This document shows, one piece after another, positions 33,423-41,689 of a DNA stretch of 64,000 nucleotides. The position numbers were made by a program, and so were the translations under genes. The notes beneath the pieces were generated by a model. The model had not been told where the DNA came from. It saw only the letters and a list, made by a program, of their open reading frames with translations, and did no database searches. How positions within the stretch are numbered: the stretch's first letter is position 1; the number at the start of each line of letters is the position of its first letter. The stretch is from positions 85,910 through 149,909 of the forward strand of contig NZ_JAGFBV010000007.1 in the NCBI RefSeq assembly GCF_017948595.1, given 5' to 3'. Origin of the DNA: Flavobacterium geliluteum (GTDB taxonomy: Bacteria; Bacteroidota; Bacteroidia; Flavobacteriales; Flavobacteriaceae).

Positions 33423-33794
33423 ATGAATAATGACGACGGAAAAAAAATAATGATCATTGAAAATGACGACATGACACTTGAAATTTTAAAATTTATTCTA
33501 CAAAAAGAAGGTTATAAAATTAGTGTCGCAAAAGAAGGCATAACCGCCATTGAGACTATTGGCAGTATTATGCCGGATTTGGTTATTACAGATATCATGA
33601 TTCCGCTAAAATCTGGCCTAGAAGTGATTGATTATATCAAAAAAAATCATAAGCAAATACCTGTCATTGCATTATCTATTTTGGGCGAAGAAGAGCGAAC
33701 AGTAGAGCAAGCCTTTTTGTTAGGAGTAGATGATTTTATTACAAAACCATTTAATCCAAAAGAGCTTTTATTGCGAATAAAACGTTTTTTGTAG
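33423..33794 (+). CDS. Stand-alone receiver (CheY-like) response regulator
   Basis: A 123-residue protein made of a single receiver domain. The acidic pair is in IENDDMTLE, the phosphorylated Asp is in DLVITDIMIP (about residue 56), the switch Ser is in ALSILGEE, and the Lys is in DDFITKPFNP. It has no DNA-binding or enzymatic output, so it must act by protein contact, perhaps on the synthase or HEAT protein encoded in the same operon; that role is inference. The cognate kinase is not in the window. It begins 3 bp after the DUF4838 stop codon. Confidence 0.92.
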   Translation: MNNDDGKKIMIIENDDMTLEILKFILQKEGYKISVAKEGITAIETIGSIMPDLVITDIMIPLKSGLEVIDYIKKNHKQIPVIALSILGEEERTVEQAFLLGVDDFITKPFNPKELLLRIKRFL

Positions 33795-33879
33795 GTTTTG
33801 AAACGTCCTTTTTGCGAAATAGTAATCGTATAAACTCCCCTAATTTGTAACAGTTACACATTTTTCAGCTATTTATAGC

Positions 33880-33887
33880 TATCTTTG
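33880..33887 (+). promoter_or_regulatory. -7 box for the DEAD-type helicase gene
   Basis: TATCTTTG fits TAnnTTTG and lies 18 nt before the ATG at 33905. Transcription would start near 33894, which favours the ATG at 33905 over that at 33899. Confidence 0.5.
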
Positions 33888-33904
33888 CACAAAATTTAAT
33901 GCAA

Positions 33905-35257
33905 ATGAGCACTTTCGAAAAATTCAATCTCCCAAAATCTTTACAAAAAGCAATCGATGAATTGGGATTTGTTACCCCAACACCTATTCAGGAAAAATCA
34001 TTTTCGGTGATTATGTCTGGGCGAGATATGATGGGAATTGCGCAAACCGGTACCGGAAAAACATTTGCCTATTTGTTGCCTCTTTTAAAATTATACAAAT
34101 TTACGCCTACCAATACTCCTAAAATTGTAATTTTAGTTCCTACGCGCGAACTTGTTGTTCAGGTAGTCGAAGAAGTAGAAAAACTGACAAAATACATGTC
34201 GGTGAGTACGCTTGGTATTTTTGGTGGTGTGAACATCAATACACAAAAAAAAGCCGTTTACGAAGGTGTTGATATTTTGGTAGGAACTCCGGGTAGAACT
34301 ATGGATTTGGCTTTGGATGCTGTAATTCGCTTTGACGAAACTCAAAAATTAGTAATCGATGAGTTTGACGAAATGCTAAATCTTGGCTTCCGTACACAAT
34401 TGACTGCTCTTTTGGCCATGATGAAAACCAAACGTCAGAACATTTTATTTTCGGCGACCATGACAGACGAAGTAGATGCTGTTCTGAATGACTTTTTTGA
34501 TTTTCCCGAAGAAGTTACACTTGCTGCCTCGGGAACTCCGCTGGAAAATATTACTCAAATTACTTATAATGTTCCTAACTTTAATACAAAAGTTAACCTT
34601 CTGAAACATTTGTTAAACACAAACGAAAGCATGGAACGTGTTTTGGTTTTTGTCAATAATAAAAAGATTTCGGACATGCTTCACGATCGCATCGAAGAAG
34701 ATTTTGAAGGTCAGTTCGGGGTAATTCACTCCAACAAATCTCAAAATTATCGTTTGAGCACGATGGCAGAATTTCAAGAAGGCAATCTTCGCGGTTTGAT
34801 TACTACCGATATTATGGCGAGAGGTTTGGATATTTCGAATATTTCGCACGTTATCAATTTTGAGCTTCCTGAATTTCCGGAATTGTATATGCACAGAATT
34901 GGTCGTACAGGTCGTGCAGATGCGACAGGAACAGCCATTAGTTTTATCACAGCCCGTGAAGAAGAATTTAAAATTGAAGTGGAAGTATTAATGAACAGAG
35001 AGCTTCCGATAGCTGATTTTCCTGAAGAAGTTGAGATTTCGTCCAAATTGATCGAGCCGGAAAAAGACAAACAGCCAATTAAGTTTTTAATGAAAAAAGT
35101 AAAACTTAGCGGTGATGGAGCCTTTCATGAAAAAGACAAAAAAAATAAAAAGATAAATCTTGGCGGTCCTTCAAAAACCAAAAAGAAAACACATGGTTCT
35201 GTCAATAGAAACATGTTGAAAACCCGAGATAAAAAAAGAAAAGATAGTAATAAATAG
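33905..35257 (+). CDS. DEAD-box-type RNA helicase with DEFD motif II
   Basis: A 450-residue ATP-dependent RNA helicase. The Q motif is FVTPTPIQEKS, motif I is AQTGTGKT, Ia is PTRELVVQ, Ib is TPGR, motif II is VIDEFDEML, motif III is SAT, motif IV is VLVFVNNKK, motif V is TTDIMARGLDI, and motif VI is HRIGRTGRA. The third residue of motif II is Phe instead of Ala (DEFD). The C-terminal tail is short, Lys-rich and disordered (KKNKKINLGGPSKTKKKTHG), as in RhlE-like proteins of this phylum. Likely roles are ribosome assembly or RNA turnover. The ATG at 33899 is also possible; the promoter position favours 33905. Confidence 0.93.
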   Translation: MSTFEKFNLPKSLQKAIDELGFVTPTPIQEKSFSVIMSGRDMMGIAQTGTGKTFAYLLPLLKLYKFTPTNTPKIVILVPTRELVVQVVEEVEKLTKYMSVSTLGIFGGVNINTQKKAVYEGVDILVGTPGRTMDLALDAVIRFDETQKLVIDEFDEMLNLGFRTQLTALLAMMKTKRQNILFSATMTDEVDAVLNDFFDFPEEVTLAASGTPLENITQITYNVPNFNTKVNLLKHLLNTNESMERVLVFVNNKKISDMLHDRIEEDFEGQFGVIHSNKSQNYRLSTMAEFQEGNLRGLITTDIMARGLDISNISHVINFELPEFPELYMHRIGRTGRADATGTAISFITAREEEFKIEVEVLMNRELPIADFPEEVEISSKLIEPEKDKQPIKFLMKKVKLSGDGAFHEKDKKNKKINLGGPSKTKKKTHGSVNRNMLKTRDKKRKDSNK

Positions 35258-35268
35258 TTTTTTTTAAA

Positions 35269-35305
35269 GATTCAAAGGCTCAAAGTTACAGAGGTTCAAA
35301 GTCGT
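35269..35305. repeat. Short dispersed repeat word (relative of 9910-9970)
   Basis: ATTCAAAGGCTCAAAGTTAC and the following AGAGGTTCAAAG share CAAAGGCTCAAAG and AGAGGTT with the element at 9910-9970. No terminal inverted repeats are visible here. Confidence 0.35.
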
Positions 35306-35392
35306 TTAAACTTTTATCTTTCTGTAATTTTGAGTCTTTTTTTATGGGTTTTCTTAAAATCTTAGTCACTCAGAAGCTTTGTCCCTTAAAAA

Positions 35393-36505
35393 TCATATTT
35401 TTGTAAAAACCAATCCAACTGGAGAACACAATTCGATTTTCTTACCTGTATCTTTTAACTTTCCTGTTGTTTTGTCTCTTTTAAAAATGGAGATATTATT
35501 TGTATATTGATGCGCTACTAAAAGATAACTCCCCGTAGGATCCATCGAAAAATCTCTCGGCCCTTTTCCTAAACTACTCACCTGCTCTACCAATTCTACA
35601 GCACCATTTTTTTGTATTTTATAGACCGAAATAGCATTCACATCTGCACGGTCTGACACGTATAAAAATTTTCCGTCAGGCGAAATTTTGATTGCAGCGC
35701 CACTTGTACCACCTTGAAAATCTTTTGGTAATATACTGGTTTCTGCTATTTTTTTCAGGCTACCGTTTTTATCATAACTAAAAGTGGTTAGAGTAGCATC
35801 TAATTCCTGAATCAAGTACACAAACTTTCCATCTTTACTAAATGTCAAGTGTCTTGGTCCGCTTCCGGGTTTTACATCGATACTTTCTTTTAATGTTAGC
35901 ACTTCATTTTTAGAATCCGCATTGTATTTGTATATAAAAACTTTATCCAGACCTAAATCATTCGATAAAACAAACTTTTTATCTGGCGAAAAAACAACCA
36001 TGTGCACATGCGCTTTTTCCTGACGTGCCGTATTTGGACCTTTGCCATCATGCTGAAGAAGTTGTTGTACGGTAGAAATACTTCCATTTGGATTTTTCTT
36101 AAAAACAGCAATACTACCGCCAGAATAATTTGCGATGATAACATTTTTGTCATCATTTATCAAATGGCACGGATCATCTCCAAGAGTTTCATTTTTGTTT
36201 AATAAATCTACTTTTCCAGATTTCGAATTGTAACCAAAAGCACTTGCAGTACTTTGAGTTCCGTTTTCATTTACGGCATAAATAAATTTGTTGTCTGCCG
36301 AAACCGACAAATAACTTGGGCTCAACACATTATCTGAAGAATTTTTTAATTTAAAATCACCCGAAACAGCATTAAACTCGTAAACATAGATTCCGTTACT
36401 CTGGCATTTATTAGTATAAGTTCCGACCAATAAATTGAATTTGTTCTGTGCCTGCAAAGTCGTAATTGCAAAAGCTGAAAACAATACAATATATAATTTC
36501 TTCAT
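35393..36505 (-). CDS. Secreted lactonase-family beta-propeller (6-phosphogluconolactonase-like)
   Basis: A 370-residue exported protein: signal peptide 1-19 (ending TLQAQ), then a seven-bladed propeller of the Lactonase/PF10282 family. Repeated blade motifs are YLSVSADNKFIYAVNE, PDKKFVLSNDLGLDKVFIYK, GPRHLTFSKDGKFVYLIQEL, ISPDGKFLYVSDRADVNAIS and GPRDFSMDPTGSYLLVAHQ. The cytosolic homologue in E. coli (Pgl) hydrolyses 6-phosphogluconolactone. Because this one carries a signal peptide, that pathway role is doubtful and another periplasmic lactone or a carbohydrate-related role is likely. It is a single gene, convergent with the helicase gene. Confidence 0.87.
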   Translation of the reverse strand: MKKLYIVLFSAFAITTLQAQNKFNLLVGTYTNKCQSNGIYVYEFNAVSGDFKLKNSSDNVLSPSYLSVSADNKFIYAVNENGTQSTASAFGYNSKSGKVDLLNKNETLGDDPCHLINDDKNVIIANYSGGSIAVFKKNPNGSISTVQQLLQHDGKGPNTARQEKAHVHMVVFSPDKKFVLSNDLGLDKVFIYKYNADSKNEVLTLKESIDVKPGSGPRHLTFSKDGKFVYLIQELDATLTTFSYDKNGSLKKIAETSILPKDFQGGTSGAAIKISPDGKFLYVSDRADVNAISVYKIQKNGAVELVEQVSSLGKGPRDFSMDPTGSYLLVAHQYTNNISIFKRDKTTGKLKDTGKKIELCSPVGLVFTKI

Positions 36506-36717
36506 AATTTATAATTTTGTTTTTGAAAGGCTAAAATAGGTAATAATATGTTTTGGAAAACTATTTTTTGTTACAAATGAACTTTGAAAAGTTACATTAT
36601 TCGGGTATGATTTTACTATTTTGAAATACAATAGTTACCTAAAATTTTATTTCTTTTCTGAATTCAATGTTTGTACATAATCTCTTCTAGAACTGATAAG
36701 GTTTGACTAAAAATTTG

Positions 36718-36725
36718 TATTTTTG
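36718..36725 (+). promoter_or_regulatory. -7 box for the BatA/VWA gene
   Basis: TATTTTTG fits TAnnTTTG and lies 51 nt upstream of the ATG at 36776. Confidence 0.4.
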
Positions 36726-36775
36726 GCCTGTATCTTCACAAAAATAAAACGTAGTGAAGTAAAATCGAAGCCAGA

Positions 36776-38704
36776 ATGCATTTTAAACAACCCGAAATTC
36801 TATACTTTCTATTTTTATTGATTGTCCCAATTTTGGTGCATTTGTTCCAATTAAGACGTTTTAAAACTTCCTATTTTACTAATGTTCGTTTTCTAAAAGA
36901 ACTTTCGATACAAACCAGAAAAAGTTCTAAAATCAAGAAAAGATTATTACTCGCCACACGATTATTATTGCTTGCGTGTGCTATTTTTGCTTTTGCACAA
37001 CCCTATTTTGAAGCCAAAAACCATAAAGAAGCATCTAACGAAATGTACATTATTCTTGACAATTCGTTTAGTATGCAGGCCAAAGGAAAAAAAGGGGAAT
37101 TGCTAAAACGTGCTGTTCAGGAATTACTGGAAAATACGCCCGAAAACAGTCAGTTTTCTTTGCTAACCAATACCGAAAATTATTGGAATACTGATATAAA
37201 ATCAGTTCGAAACGATCTGCAAAACTTAAAATACAGTGCTACTCCATTTGAACTTTCTTCAATTTTAGCAAAAGTAAAAGCACATAAATCACCTCATAAA
37301 AAAGATATTGTTATTATTACCGATGCCGTTGGTTTAGCAGAAAAAGACATCGTACTTACTAACGAAGAGGATAAACCATATTTTATAATTCCCGAAGCAG
37401 AACAAACAAACAATATCGCCATTGACAGCGTTTTTATTCATCAAACTTTAGAAAATTTCTACGAGATAACCGTCAATTTATCAGCCTACGGCGAAGACTT
37501 TAAACCTGTTTCTACAGCTTTATACAATCAAAATAAACTGATTGCCAAAACGATTATCAATTTTGATACGAAGAAAAAGAAAATCAATTTTACAATTCCA
37601 AAAGAAGCTTTTCATGGCTATGTTGCCATCGAAGACAATGGTTTAAGTTATGATAACAAACTCTATTTCAGTATTTCAAAAACTAAAAAAACTAATGTAA
37701 TTAGTATTGGAAATGCTGCAAAAAGCAATTTTTTATCTCGAATTTATACGCCAAATGAATTCAATTACAACAATTATTCGCTTAGCGAACTGGATTACAA
37801 TAATTTAGAAAAACAGAATGCTATCATTTTAAATGAATTGGAAGAAGTTCCTCAAGCTCTGCAAACTACTTTGAAAGCTTTCGTGCTAAAAGGCGGAAAT
37901 GTGATTGTAATTCCGTCTGAGAAAAGTTCGATTAGCAATTTAAATACTTTTTTAAGCAATTTTGGTAAAATTCAATTTCAAAACCGAGAAGATAAAAACA
38001 AGTTAATTACAAAAATAAACTTCGATCATCCTTTGTTTTCAGGTGTTTTCGAGAATAAAATCAGTAATTTTCAATATCCAAAAACAAACAGTTCATTTAG
38101 TATTTCATCTGCCTACCCAGCCGTTTTATCGTATGAAGACCAAAGCGTTTTTGTTACAATGATTCAGAATCCGGTTTCAGGTGTTTCTGTTTTTGCGGCA
38201 CCAATTAACAGCGAAAATTCAAACTTTCAACAATCGCCTTTAATAGTTCCGTTGTTTTATAAAATGGCACAAAACAATCAAAAAACTGGTATTAATGCGT
38301 TTGTAATTGGTCATAATCAACCTTATTTTGTAGATATTTCACTCAACAAAGATGCTATTTTGGAGGTAAAAGGAAGAGAAGCATCTTTTATTCCGATTCA
38401 ACAAATTTTGAATAACAAAGTAAAATTAACTTTTAATGATTTTCCTGAAATAGCCGGCAATTATAGTGTTTTTGATAAAAATGAATGGGTTGAAAATCTG
38501 AGTTTCAATTACAGCCGAAGCGAAAGTGATTTAAGTCAGGTCAACAAAAATGCTGTATCAGATTTTAAAACAGCCGATACGATTTCGACCATTTTTAACA
38601 CCTTACAAACTGAGCGAACAGACAGCCAAATTTGGAAATGGTTTGTTATCTTTGCACTGTTATTTTTGGCCATAGAAATGGCGATCATCAAATTCGTGAA
38701 GTAA
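36776..38704 (+). CDS. BatA N-terminal / VWA-like membrane protein
   Basis: A 642-residue protein. The N-terminal BatA domain (PF07584 type) has two membrane helices, with FLFLLIVPILVHLFQLRRFK and RLLLATRLLLLACAIFAFAQPYF. A von Willebrand A-like region follows; EMYIILDNSFSMQAKGKK carries the MIDAS motif DxSxS. The middle holds an Ig-like or transglutaminase-associated beta region and a class-I glutamine-amidotransferase-like segment (LKAFVLKGGNVIVIPSEKSSI). A last helix lies at about 618-638. Proteins of this plan are linked to aerotolerance (Bat) operons or stand alone, as here; they are thought to organise envelope complexes. There are no other Bat genes nearby. Confidence 0.85.
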   Translation: MHFKQPEILYFLFLLIVPILVHLFQLRRFKTSYFTNVRFLKELSIQTRKSSKIKKRLLLATRLLLLACAIFAFAQPYFEAKNHKEASNEMYIILDNSFSMQAKGKKGELLKRAVQELLENTPENSQFSLLTNTENYWNTDIKSVRNDLQNLKYSATPFELSSILAKVKAHKSPHKKDIVIITDAVGLAEKDIVLTNEEDKPYFIIPEAEQTNNIAIDSVFIHQTLENFYEITVNLSAYGEDFKPVSTALYNQNKLIAKTIINFDTKKKKINFTIPKEAFHGYVAIEDNGLSYDNKLYFSISKTKKTNVISIGNAAKSNFLSRIYTPNEFNYNNYSLSELDYNNLEKQNAIILNELEEVPQALQTTLKAFVLKGGNVIVIPSEKSSISNLNTFLSNFGKIQFQNREDKNKLITKINFDHPLFSGVFENKISNFQYPKTNSSFSISSAYPAVLSYEDQSVFVTMIQNPVSGVSVFAAPINSENSNFQQSPLIVPLFYKMAQNNQKTGINAFVIGHNQPYFVDISLNKDAILEVKGREASFIPIQQILNNKVKLTFNDFPEIAGNYSVFDKNEWVENLSFNYSRSESDLSQVNKNAVSDFKTADTISTIFNTLQTERTDSQIWKWFVIFALLFLAIEMAIIKFVK

Positions 38705-38732
38705 AATATAAAGGTTTTGTTTTTGCTTTTCG

Positions 38733-38762
38733 TTTGTCATTTCGACGAAGGAGAAATCACAG
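38733..38762. repeat. REP-like palindromic word (GTCATTTCGACGAAGGAGAAATC)
   Basis: TTGTCATTTCGACGAAGGAG and the next bases AAATCACA match a short word that I remember as a common dispersed intergenic repeat in Bacteroidota. It is weakly palindromic (TTTC/GAAA). It lies between the BatA-like gene and the dihydroorotase-like gene. Only one copy occurs in the window. Confidence 0.4.
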
Positions 38763-38810
38763 GTAGTACTTAAAAATAACAATTTCAGCATAAAATAAAA
38801 ATACTACAAT

Positions 38811-40067
38811 ATGAAAATAATCATCAGAAGCGCCAAAATTATCGACTCAAAAAGTCCGTTTCATAATCAGACCGTTGATGTTTTAATTGCAGATGGTTTT
38901 ATAGAAAAAATAGGAACTTCACTTCCTGAAATTTCGGATGCCACCGAAGTTAAATTAGGTAATTTACATCTTTCGCAAGGTTGGTTCGATAGCAGTGTTT
39001 CTTTTGGTGAGCCGGGTTACGAAGACCGCGAAACCATAGCCAACGGATTACAAGTCGCTGCAAAAAGTGGTTTTACCGCTATTGCTTTACAGCCCAATTC
39101 CTACCCTGTTATTGATAATCAATCGCAGGTAAATTTTGTAAAAAACAAAGCCAATGGTTTTGCAACAGAGCTCTTCCCTATTGGTGCTTTGACCAAAGGA
39201 AGCGAAAGCAAAGATATGGCGGAGCTTTATGACATGAAAAATACCGGAGCTGTTGCTTTTGGAGATTATAATAAAAGCATTGACAACGCCAATTTGCTAA
39301 AAATAGCCTTGCAGTACGTACAAGATTTTGATGGTTTAGTGATTGCATATTCGCAAGACAGCAATATTAAAGGAAATGGAGTAGCGAATGAGGGAATCGT
39401 TTCTACGCGTTTAGGACTCAAAGGAATCCCAAATCTTGCCGAAGAACTTCAAGTAGCCAGAAACTTATTTTTATTAGAATATACCGGAGGAAAACTTCAT
39501 ATTCCGACAGTTTCTACAGCAAAATCTTTAGCATTAATAAAAGAAGCCAAAGCAAAAGGCCTGCAAGTGAGTTGCAGCGTTGCAGTACACCACCTGACAT
39601 TTACAGATGTTGCATTAGAAGGTTTTGACACCCGTTTTAAAGTTACCCCGCCATTGCGAACAGAAGCCGATAGAGCTGCACTTGTCAATGGAGTTCTGGA
39701 CGGAACGATTGATATGATCACTTCTGACCACAACCCAATTGATATCGAATTTAAAAAAATGGAATTTGATACCGCCAAAAACGGAACTATTGGTTTAGAA
39801 AGTGCTTTTGGAGCTTTACTAAACGTATTGCCTTTAGAAACTATAGTTGAAAAACTAACTTCTGGAAAGGCTGTTTTTGGTATCGAAAGTCAATCGATTA
39901 ACGAAGGACAAAAAGCAAATCTTACACTTTTTACACCTGAAGGAAAATCGACTTTTACGAAAGAGAATATCCTTTCAAAATCTAAAAACTCTGCTTTTTT
40001 AGGAACTGAAATCAGAGGAACTGTTTATGGAATTTTAAATCAAAATCAACTTATTATCTCAAAATAA
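38811..40067 (+). CDS. Dihydroorotase-like amidohydrolase lacking the HxH metal motif
   Basis: A 418-residue member of the dihydroorotase group. Active dihydroorotases have DxHxH-(x)R-EPG after the first beta strand; here the site reads GWFDSSVSFGEPGYEDRE, with both metal-binding His replaced by Ser and the Arg by Gly. Later landmarks remain in part: SCSVAVHHLTFTD, FKVTPPLRTEADR and DMITSDHNPIDIEF (normally TDHAPH). It may be a structural pseudo-dihydroorotase such as those that hold aspartate transcarbamoylase together in some bacteria, or an enzyme with altered chemistry. A true PyrC should exist elsewhere in the genome. It is often annotated pyrC, which I do not endorse. The next gene overlaps its stop codon by 1 base. 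Confidence 0.82.
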   Translation: MKIIIRSAKIIDSKSPFHNQTVDVLIADGFIEKIGTSLPEISDATEVKLGNLHLSQGWFDSSVSFGEPGYEDRETIANGLQVAAKSGFTAIALQPNSYPVIDNQSQVNFVKNKANGFATELFPIGALTKGSESKDMAELYDMKNTGAVAFGDYNKSIDNANLLKIALQYVQDFDGLVIAYSQDSNIKGNGVANEGIVSTRLGLKGIPNLAEELQVARNLFLLEYTGGKLHIPTVSTAKSLALIKEAKAKGLQVSCSVAVHHLTFTDVALEGFDTRFKVTPPLRTEADRAALVNGVLDGTIDMITSDHNPIDIEFKKMEFDTAKNGTIGLESAFGALLNVLPLETIVEKLTSGKAVFGIESQSINEGQKANLTLFTPEGKSTFTKENILSKSKNSAFLGTEIRGTVYGILNQNQLIISK

Positions 40068-40399
40068 TGACAATGAACAATTCAATAGAAGAAGGAAAAC
40101 CTATCGCTATCACGAGTTATATACTAATCGTTGGAGTTCTGATTGCAATGTCAATGAACGCTGAAAACAAAAATAGTTTTGCTTCTTTTCATATTCGACA
40201 AGCGCTCGGAATATCGTTAACTTTTATTTCTTTTGCACTGATAGTCAGTAATTTTGATAGTTTTTTTATCACCTTCCCAATGTGGCTTTGTATTTCTGTT
40301 TTATGGTCTTATGGCATATTTAGCGCTATTCAGGGGCATACAAAACCAATGCCGCTGGTTGGTGAGTGGTACCAAAAATGGTTTAAATCTATCGGATAA
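40067..40399 (+). CDS. Small membrane protein (DUF4870-like)
   Basis: A 110-residue protein with hydrophobic helices at about 12-28 (AITSYILIVGVLIAMSM), 44-63 (ALGISLTFISFALIVSNFDS) and 68-86 (ITFPMWLCISVLWSYGIFSA). The motif FASFHIRQALGI between helices 1 and 2 is the conserved loop of the DUF4870/import-component group. Function is unknown. Its start (TAATGA) overlaps the stop of the dihydroorotase-like gene and an esterase gene follows, so the three probably form one transcript. The ATG at 40073 is an alternative start. Confidence 0.77.
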   Translation: MTMNNSIEEGKPIAITSYILIVGVLIAMSMNAENKNSFASFHIRQALGISLTFISFALIVSNFDSFFITFPMWLCISVLWSYGIFSAIQGHTKPMPLVGEWYQKWFKSIG

Positions 40400-40463
40400 T
40401 TAAATTCAAAAATAACAAATTTCCAAAACTGAGTTTCACAACTCAAAACTCACAATTTAAAAA

Positions 40464-41108
40464 ATGAATCTTTCTCTCGAATATAAAATACAAGAACCCA
40501 AAGTTATTTTAGACAAAAATCCTGTTTTGCTTTTATTGCACGGATACGGAAGTAACGAAGCCGATTTATTTTCGTTTGCAACTGAACTTCCTGATCATTA
40601 TTACATCATTTCGGCCAGAGCACCTTATGATTTGCAGTATGGCGCGTATGCTTGGTATGCTATTAATTTTGATGCCGACCAGAACAAATTTTCAGATAAT
40701 GAGCAAGCCAAAACTTCGCGCGATCTTATTGCTAAATTTGTAGACGAATTGGCTGCAAATTATCCAATTGATGCTAATAATGTGACTTTAATAGGTTTCA
40801 GCCAAGGTTCTATTTTGAGCTATTCAGTGGCACTTTCGTACCCTGAAAAAATTCAGAGAGTGGTGGCGATGAGTGGCTATTTTAACGAAGAAATCATTAA
40901 AGAAGGTTTTGAAAAAAACAACTTTAAAAACCTAAAAATATTTGCTTCACACGGAACTGTAGATCAGGTCATCCCGATTGATTGGGCTAGAAAAACGCCA
41001 GCAATTCTGGAGCATTTAAACATTCCGGTTACGTATAAGGAATATCCTGTTGGTCATGGTGTGGCTCCTCAAAATTTCTTTGATTTTAAGAATTGGTTGG
41101 CGGGGTAA
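40464..41108 (+). CDS. Phospholipase/carboxylesterase family hydrolase
   Basis: A 214-residue cytosolic serine esterase of the carboxylesterase/thioesterase (Abhydrolase_2) family. The oxyanion loop is LLLHGYGSNEADLF, the nucleophile elbow is IGFSQGSILS (Ser about 117), the catalytic Asp is in ASHGTVDQVIP, and His is in YPVGHGVAPQ. Length and motif spacing match bacterial EstB-type esterases and acyl-protein thioesterases. Substrates are short acyl esters or acyl-thioesters. It follows the small membrane protein gene by 64 bp on the same strand. Confidence 0.9.
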   Translation: MNLSLEYKIQEPKVILDKNPVLLLLHGYGSNEADLFSFATELPDHYYIISARAPYDLQYGAYAWYAINFDADQNKFSDNEQAKTSRDLIAKFVDELAANYPIDANNVTLIGFSQGSILSYSVALSYPEKIQRVVAMSGYFNEEIIKEGFEKNNFKNLKIFASHGTVDQVIPIDWARKTPAILEHLNIPVTYKEYPVGHGVAPQNFFDFKNWLAG

Positions 41109-41171
41109 TTTTTGGTTTTCGGTCGCAGTTTTCAGGTTGTACTGAAACTAAAAACTGCGACTGAGAAACAT

Positions 41172-41675
41172 TTATTTCTGATACAATAGAGATTGATTCA
41201 CTTCAAAATCAATCGATTCATCATCGTTTACAAAATATTTCAATAACACTTCACCCCATAATTGTCCATTGCTGTAATCTGCAATGATCCATCTGTGGTT
41301 TAAAATTTTTACCTTATTGATGATAAATTTCTTATTGTCTATCTTGTCTTGTCCCGTGTAAGGATTGCCGTTTGGATTGGAATTTAAATCTAATAACTTT
41401 TCGGTTACCACTGGAATTAATTTTTCATACAAAATTACTTTTCCTCCAGAAGCGCTGTTATCAAAATAATTTTGTGCGTTTTCGTTATGTGCCAACGAGA
41501 AATAATCTGCCTCAGATAATTGTGTTGACACCAAATTGATGCTATCTCTCAATTTCTTAGTTGTTTTTTCATATCGTTCCTGTCCAAATTTTACCTCTCT
41601 GCTGTAAAACATGTACGTAAAAATATTCATTAAAATGGCCAATAAAAAAAGGTAAAGCATTAAAGATTTTTTCAT
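41172..41675 (-). CDS. Uncharacterised exported or anchored protein
   Basis: A 167-residue protein. The N-terminal hydrophobic segment (about 4-21, SLMLYLFLLAILMNIFTYMF) is probably an uncleaved anchor, followed by a coiled-coil-like part (FGQERYEKTTKKLRDSINLV) and a mixed alpha/beta domain ending WGEVLLKYFVNDDESIDFEV. I recognise no family; flavobacterial homologues are generally annotated as hypothetical or hydrolase without evidence that I can see. It lies 15 bp downstream of the metallo-hydrolase gene on the same strand and is probably co-transcribed with it. Confidence 0.7.
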   Translation of the reverse strand: MKKSLMLYLFLLAILMNIFTYMFYSREVKFGQERYEKTTKKLRDSINLVSTQLSEADYFSLAHNENAQNYFDNSASGGKVILYEKLIPVVTEKLLDLNSNPNGNPYTGQDKIDNKKFIINKVKILNHRWIIADYSNGQLWGEVLLKYFVNDDESIDFEVNQSLLYQK

Positions 41676-41689
41676 TTTTGTACTATAAT

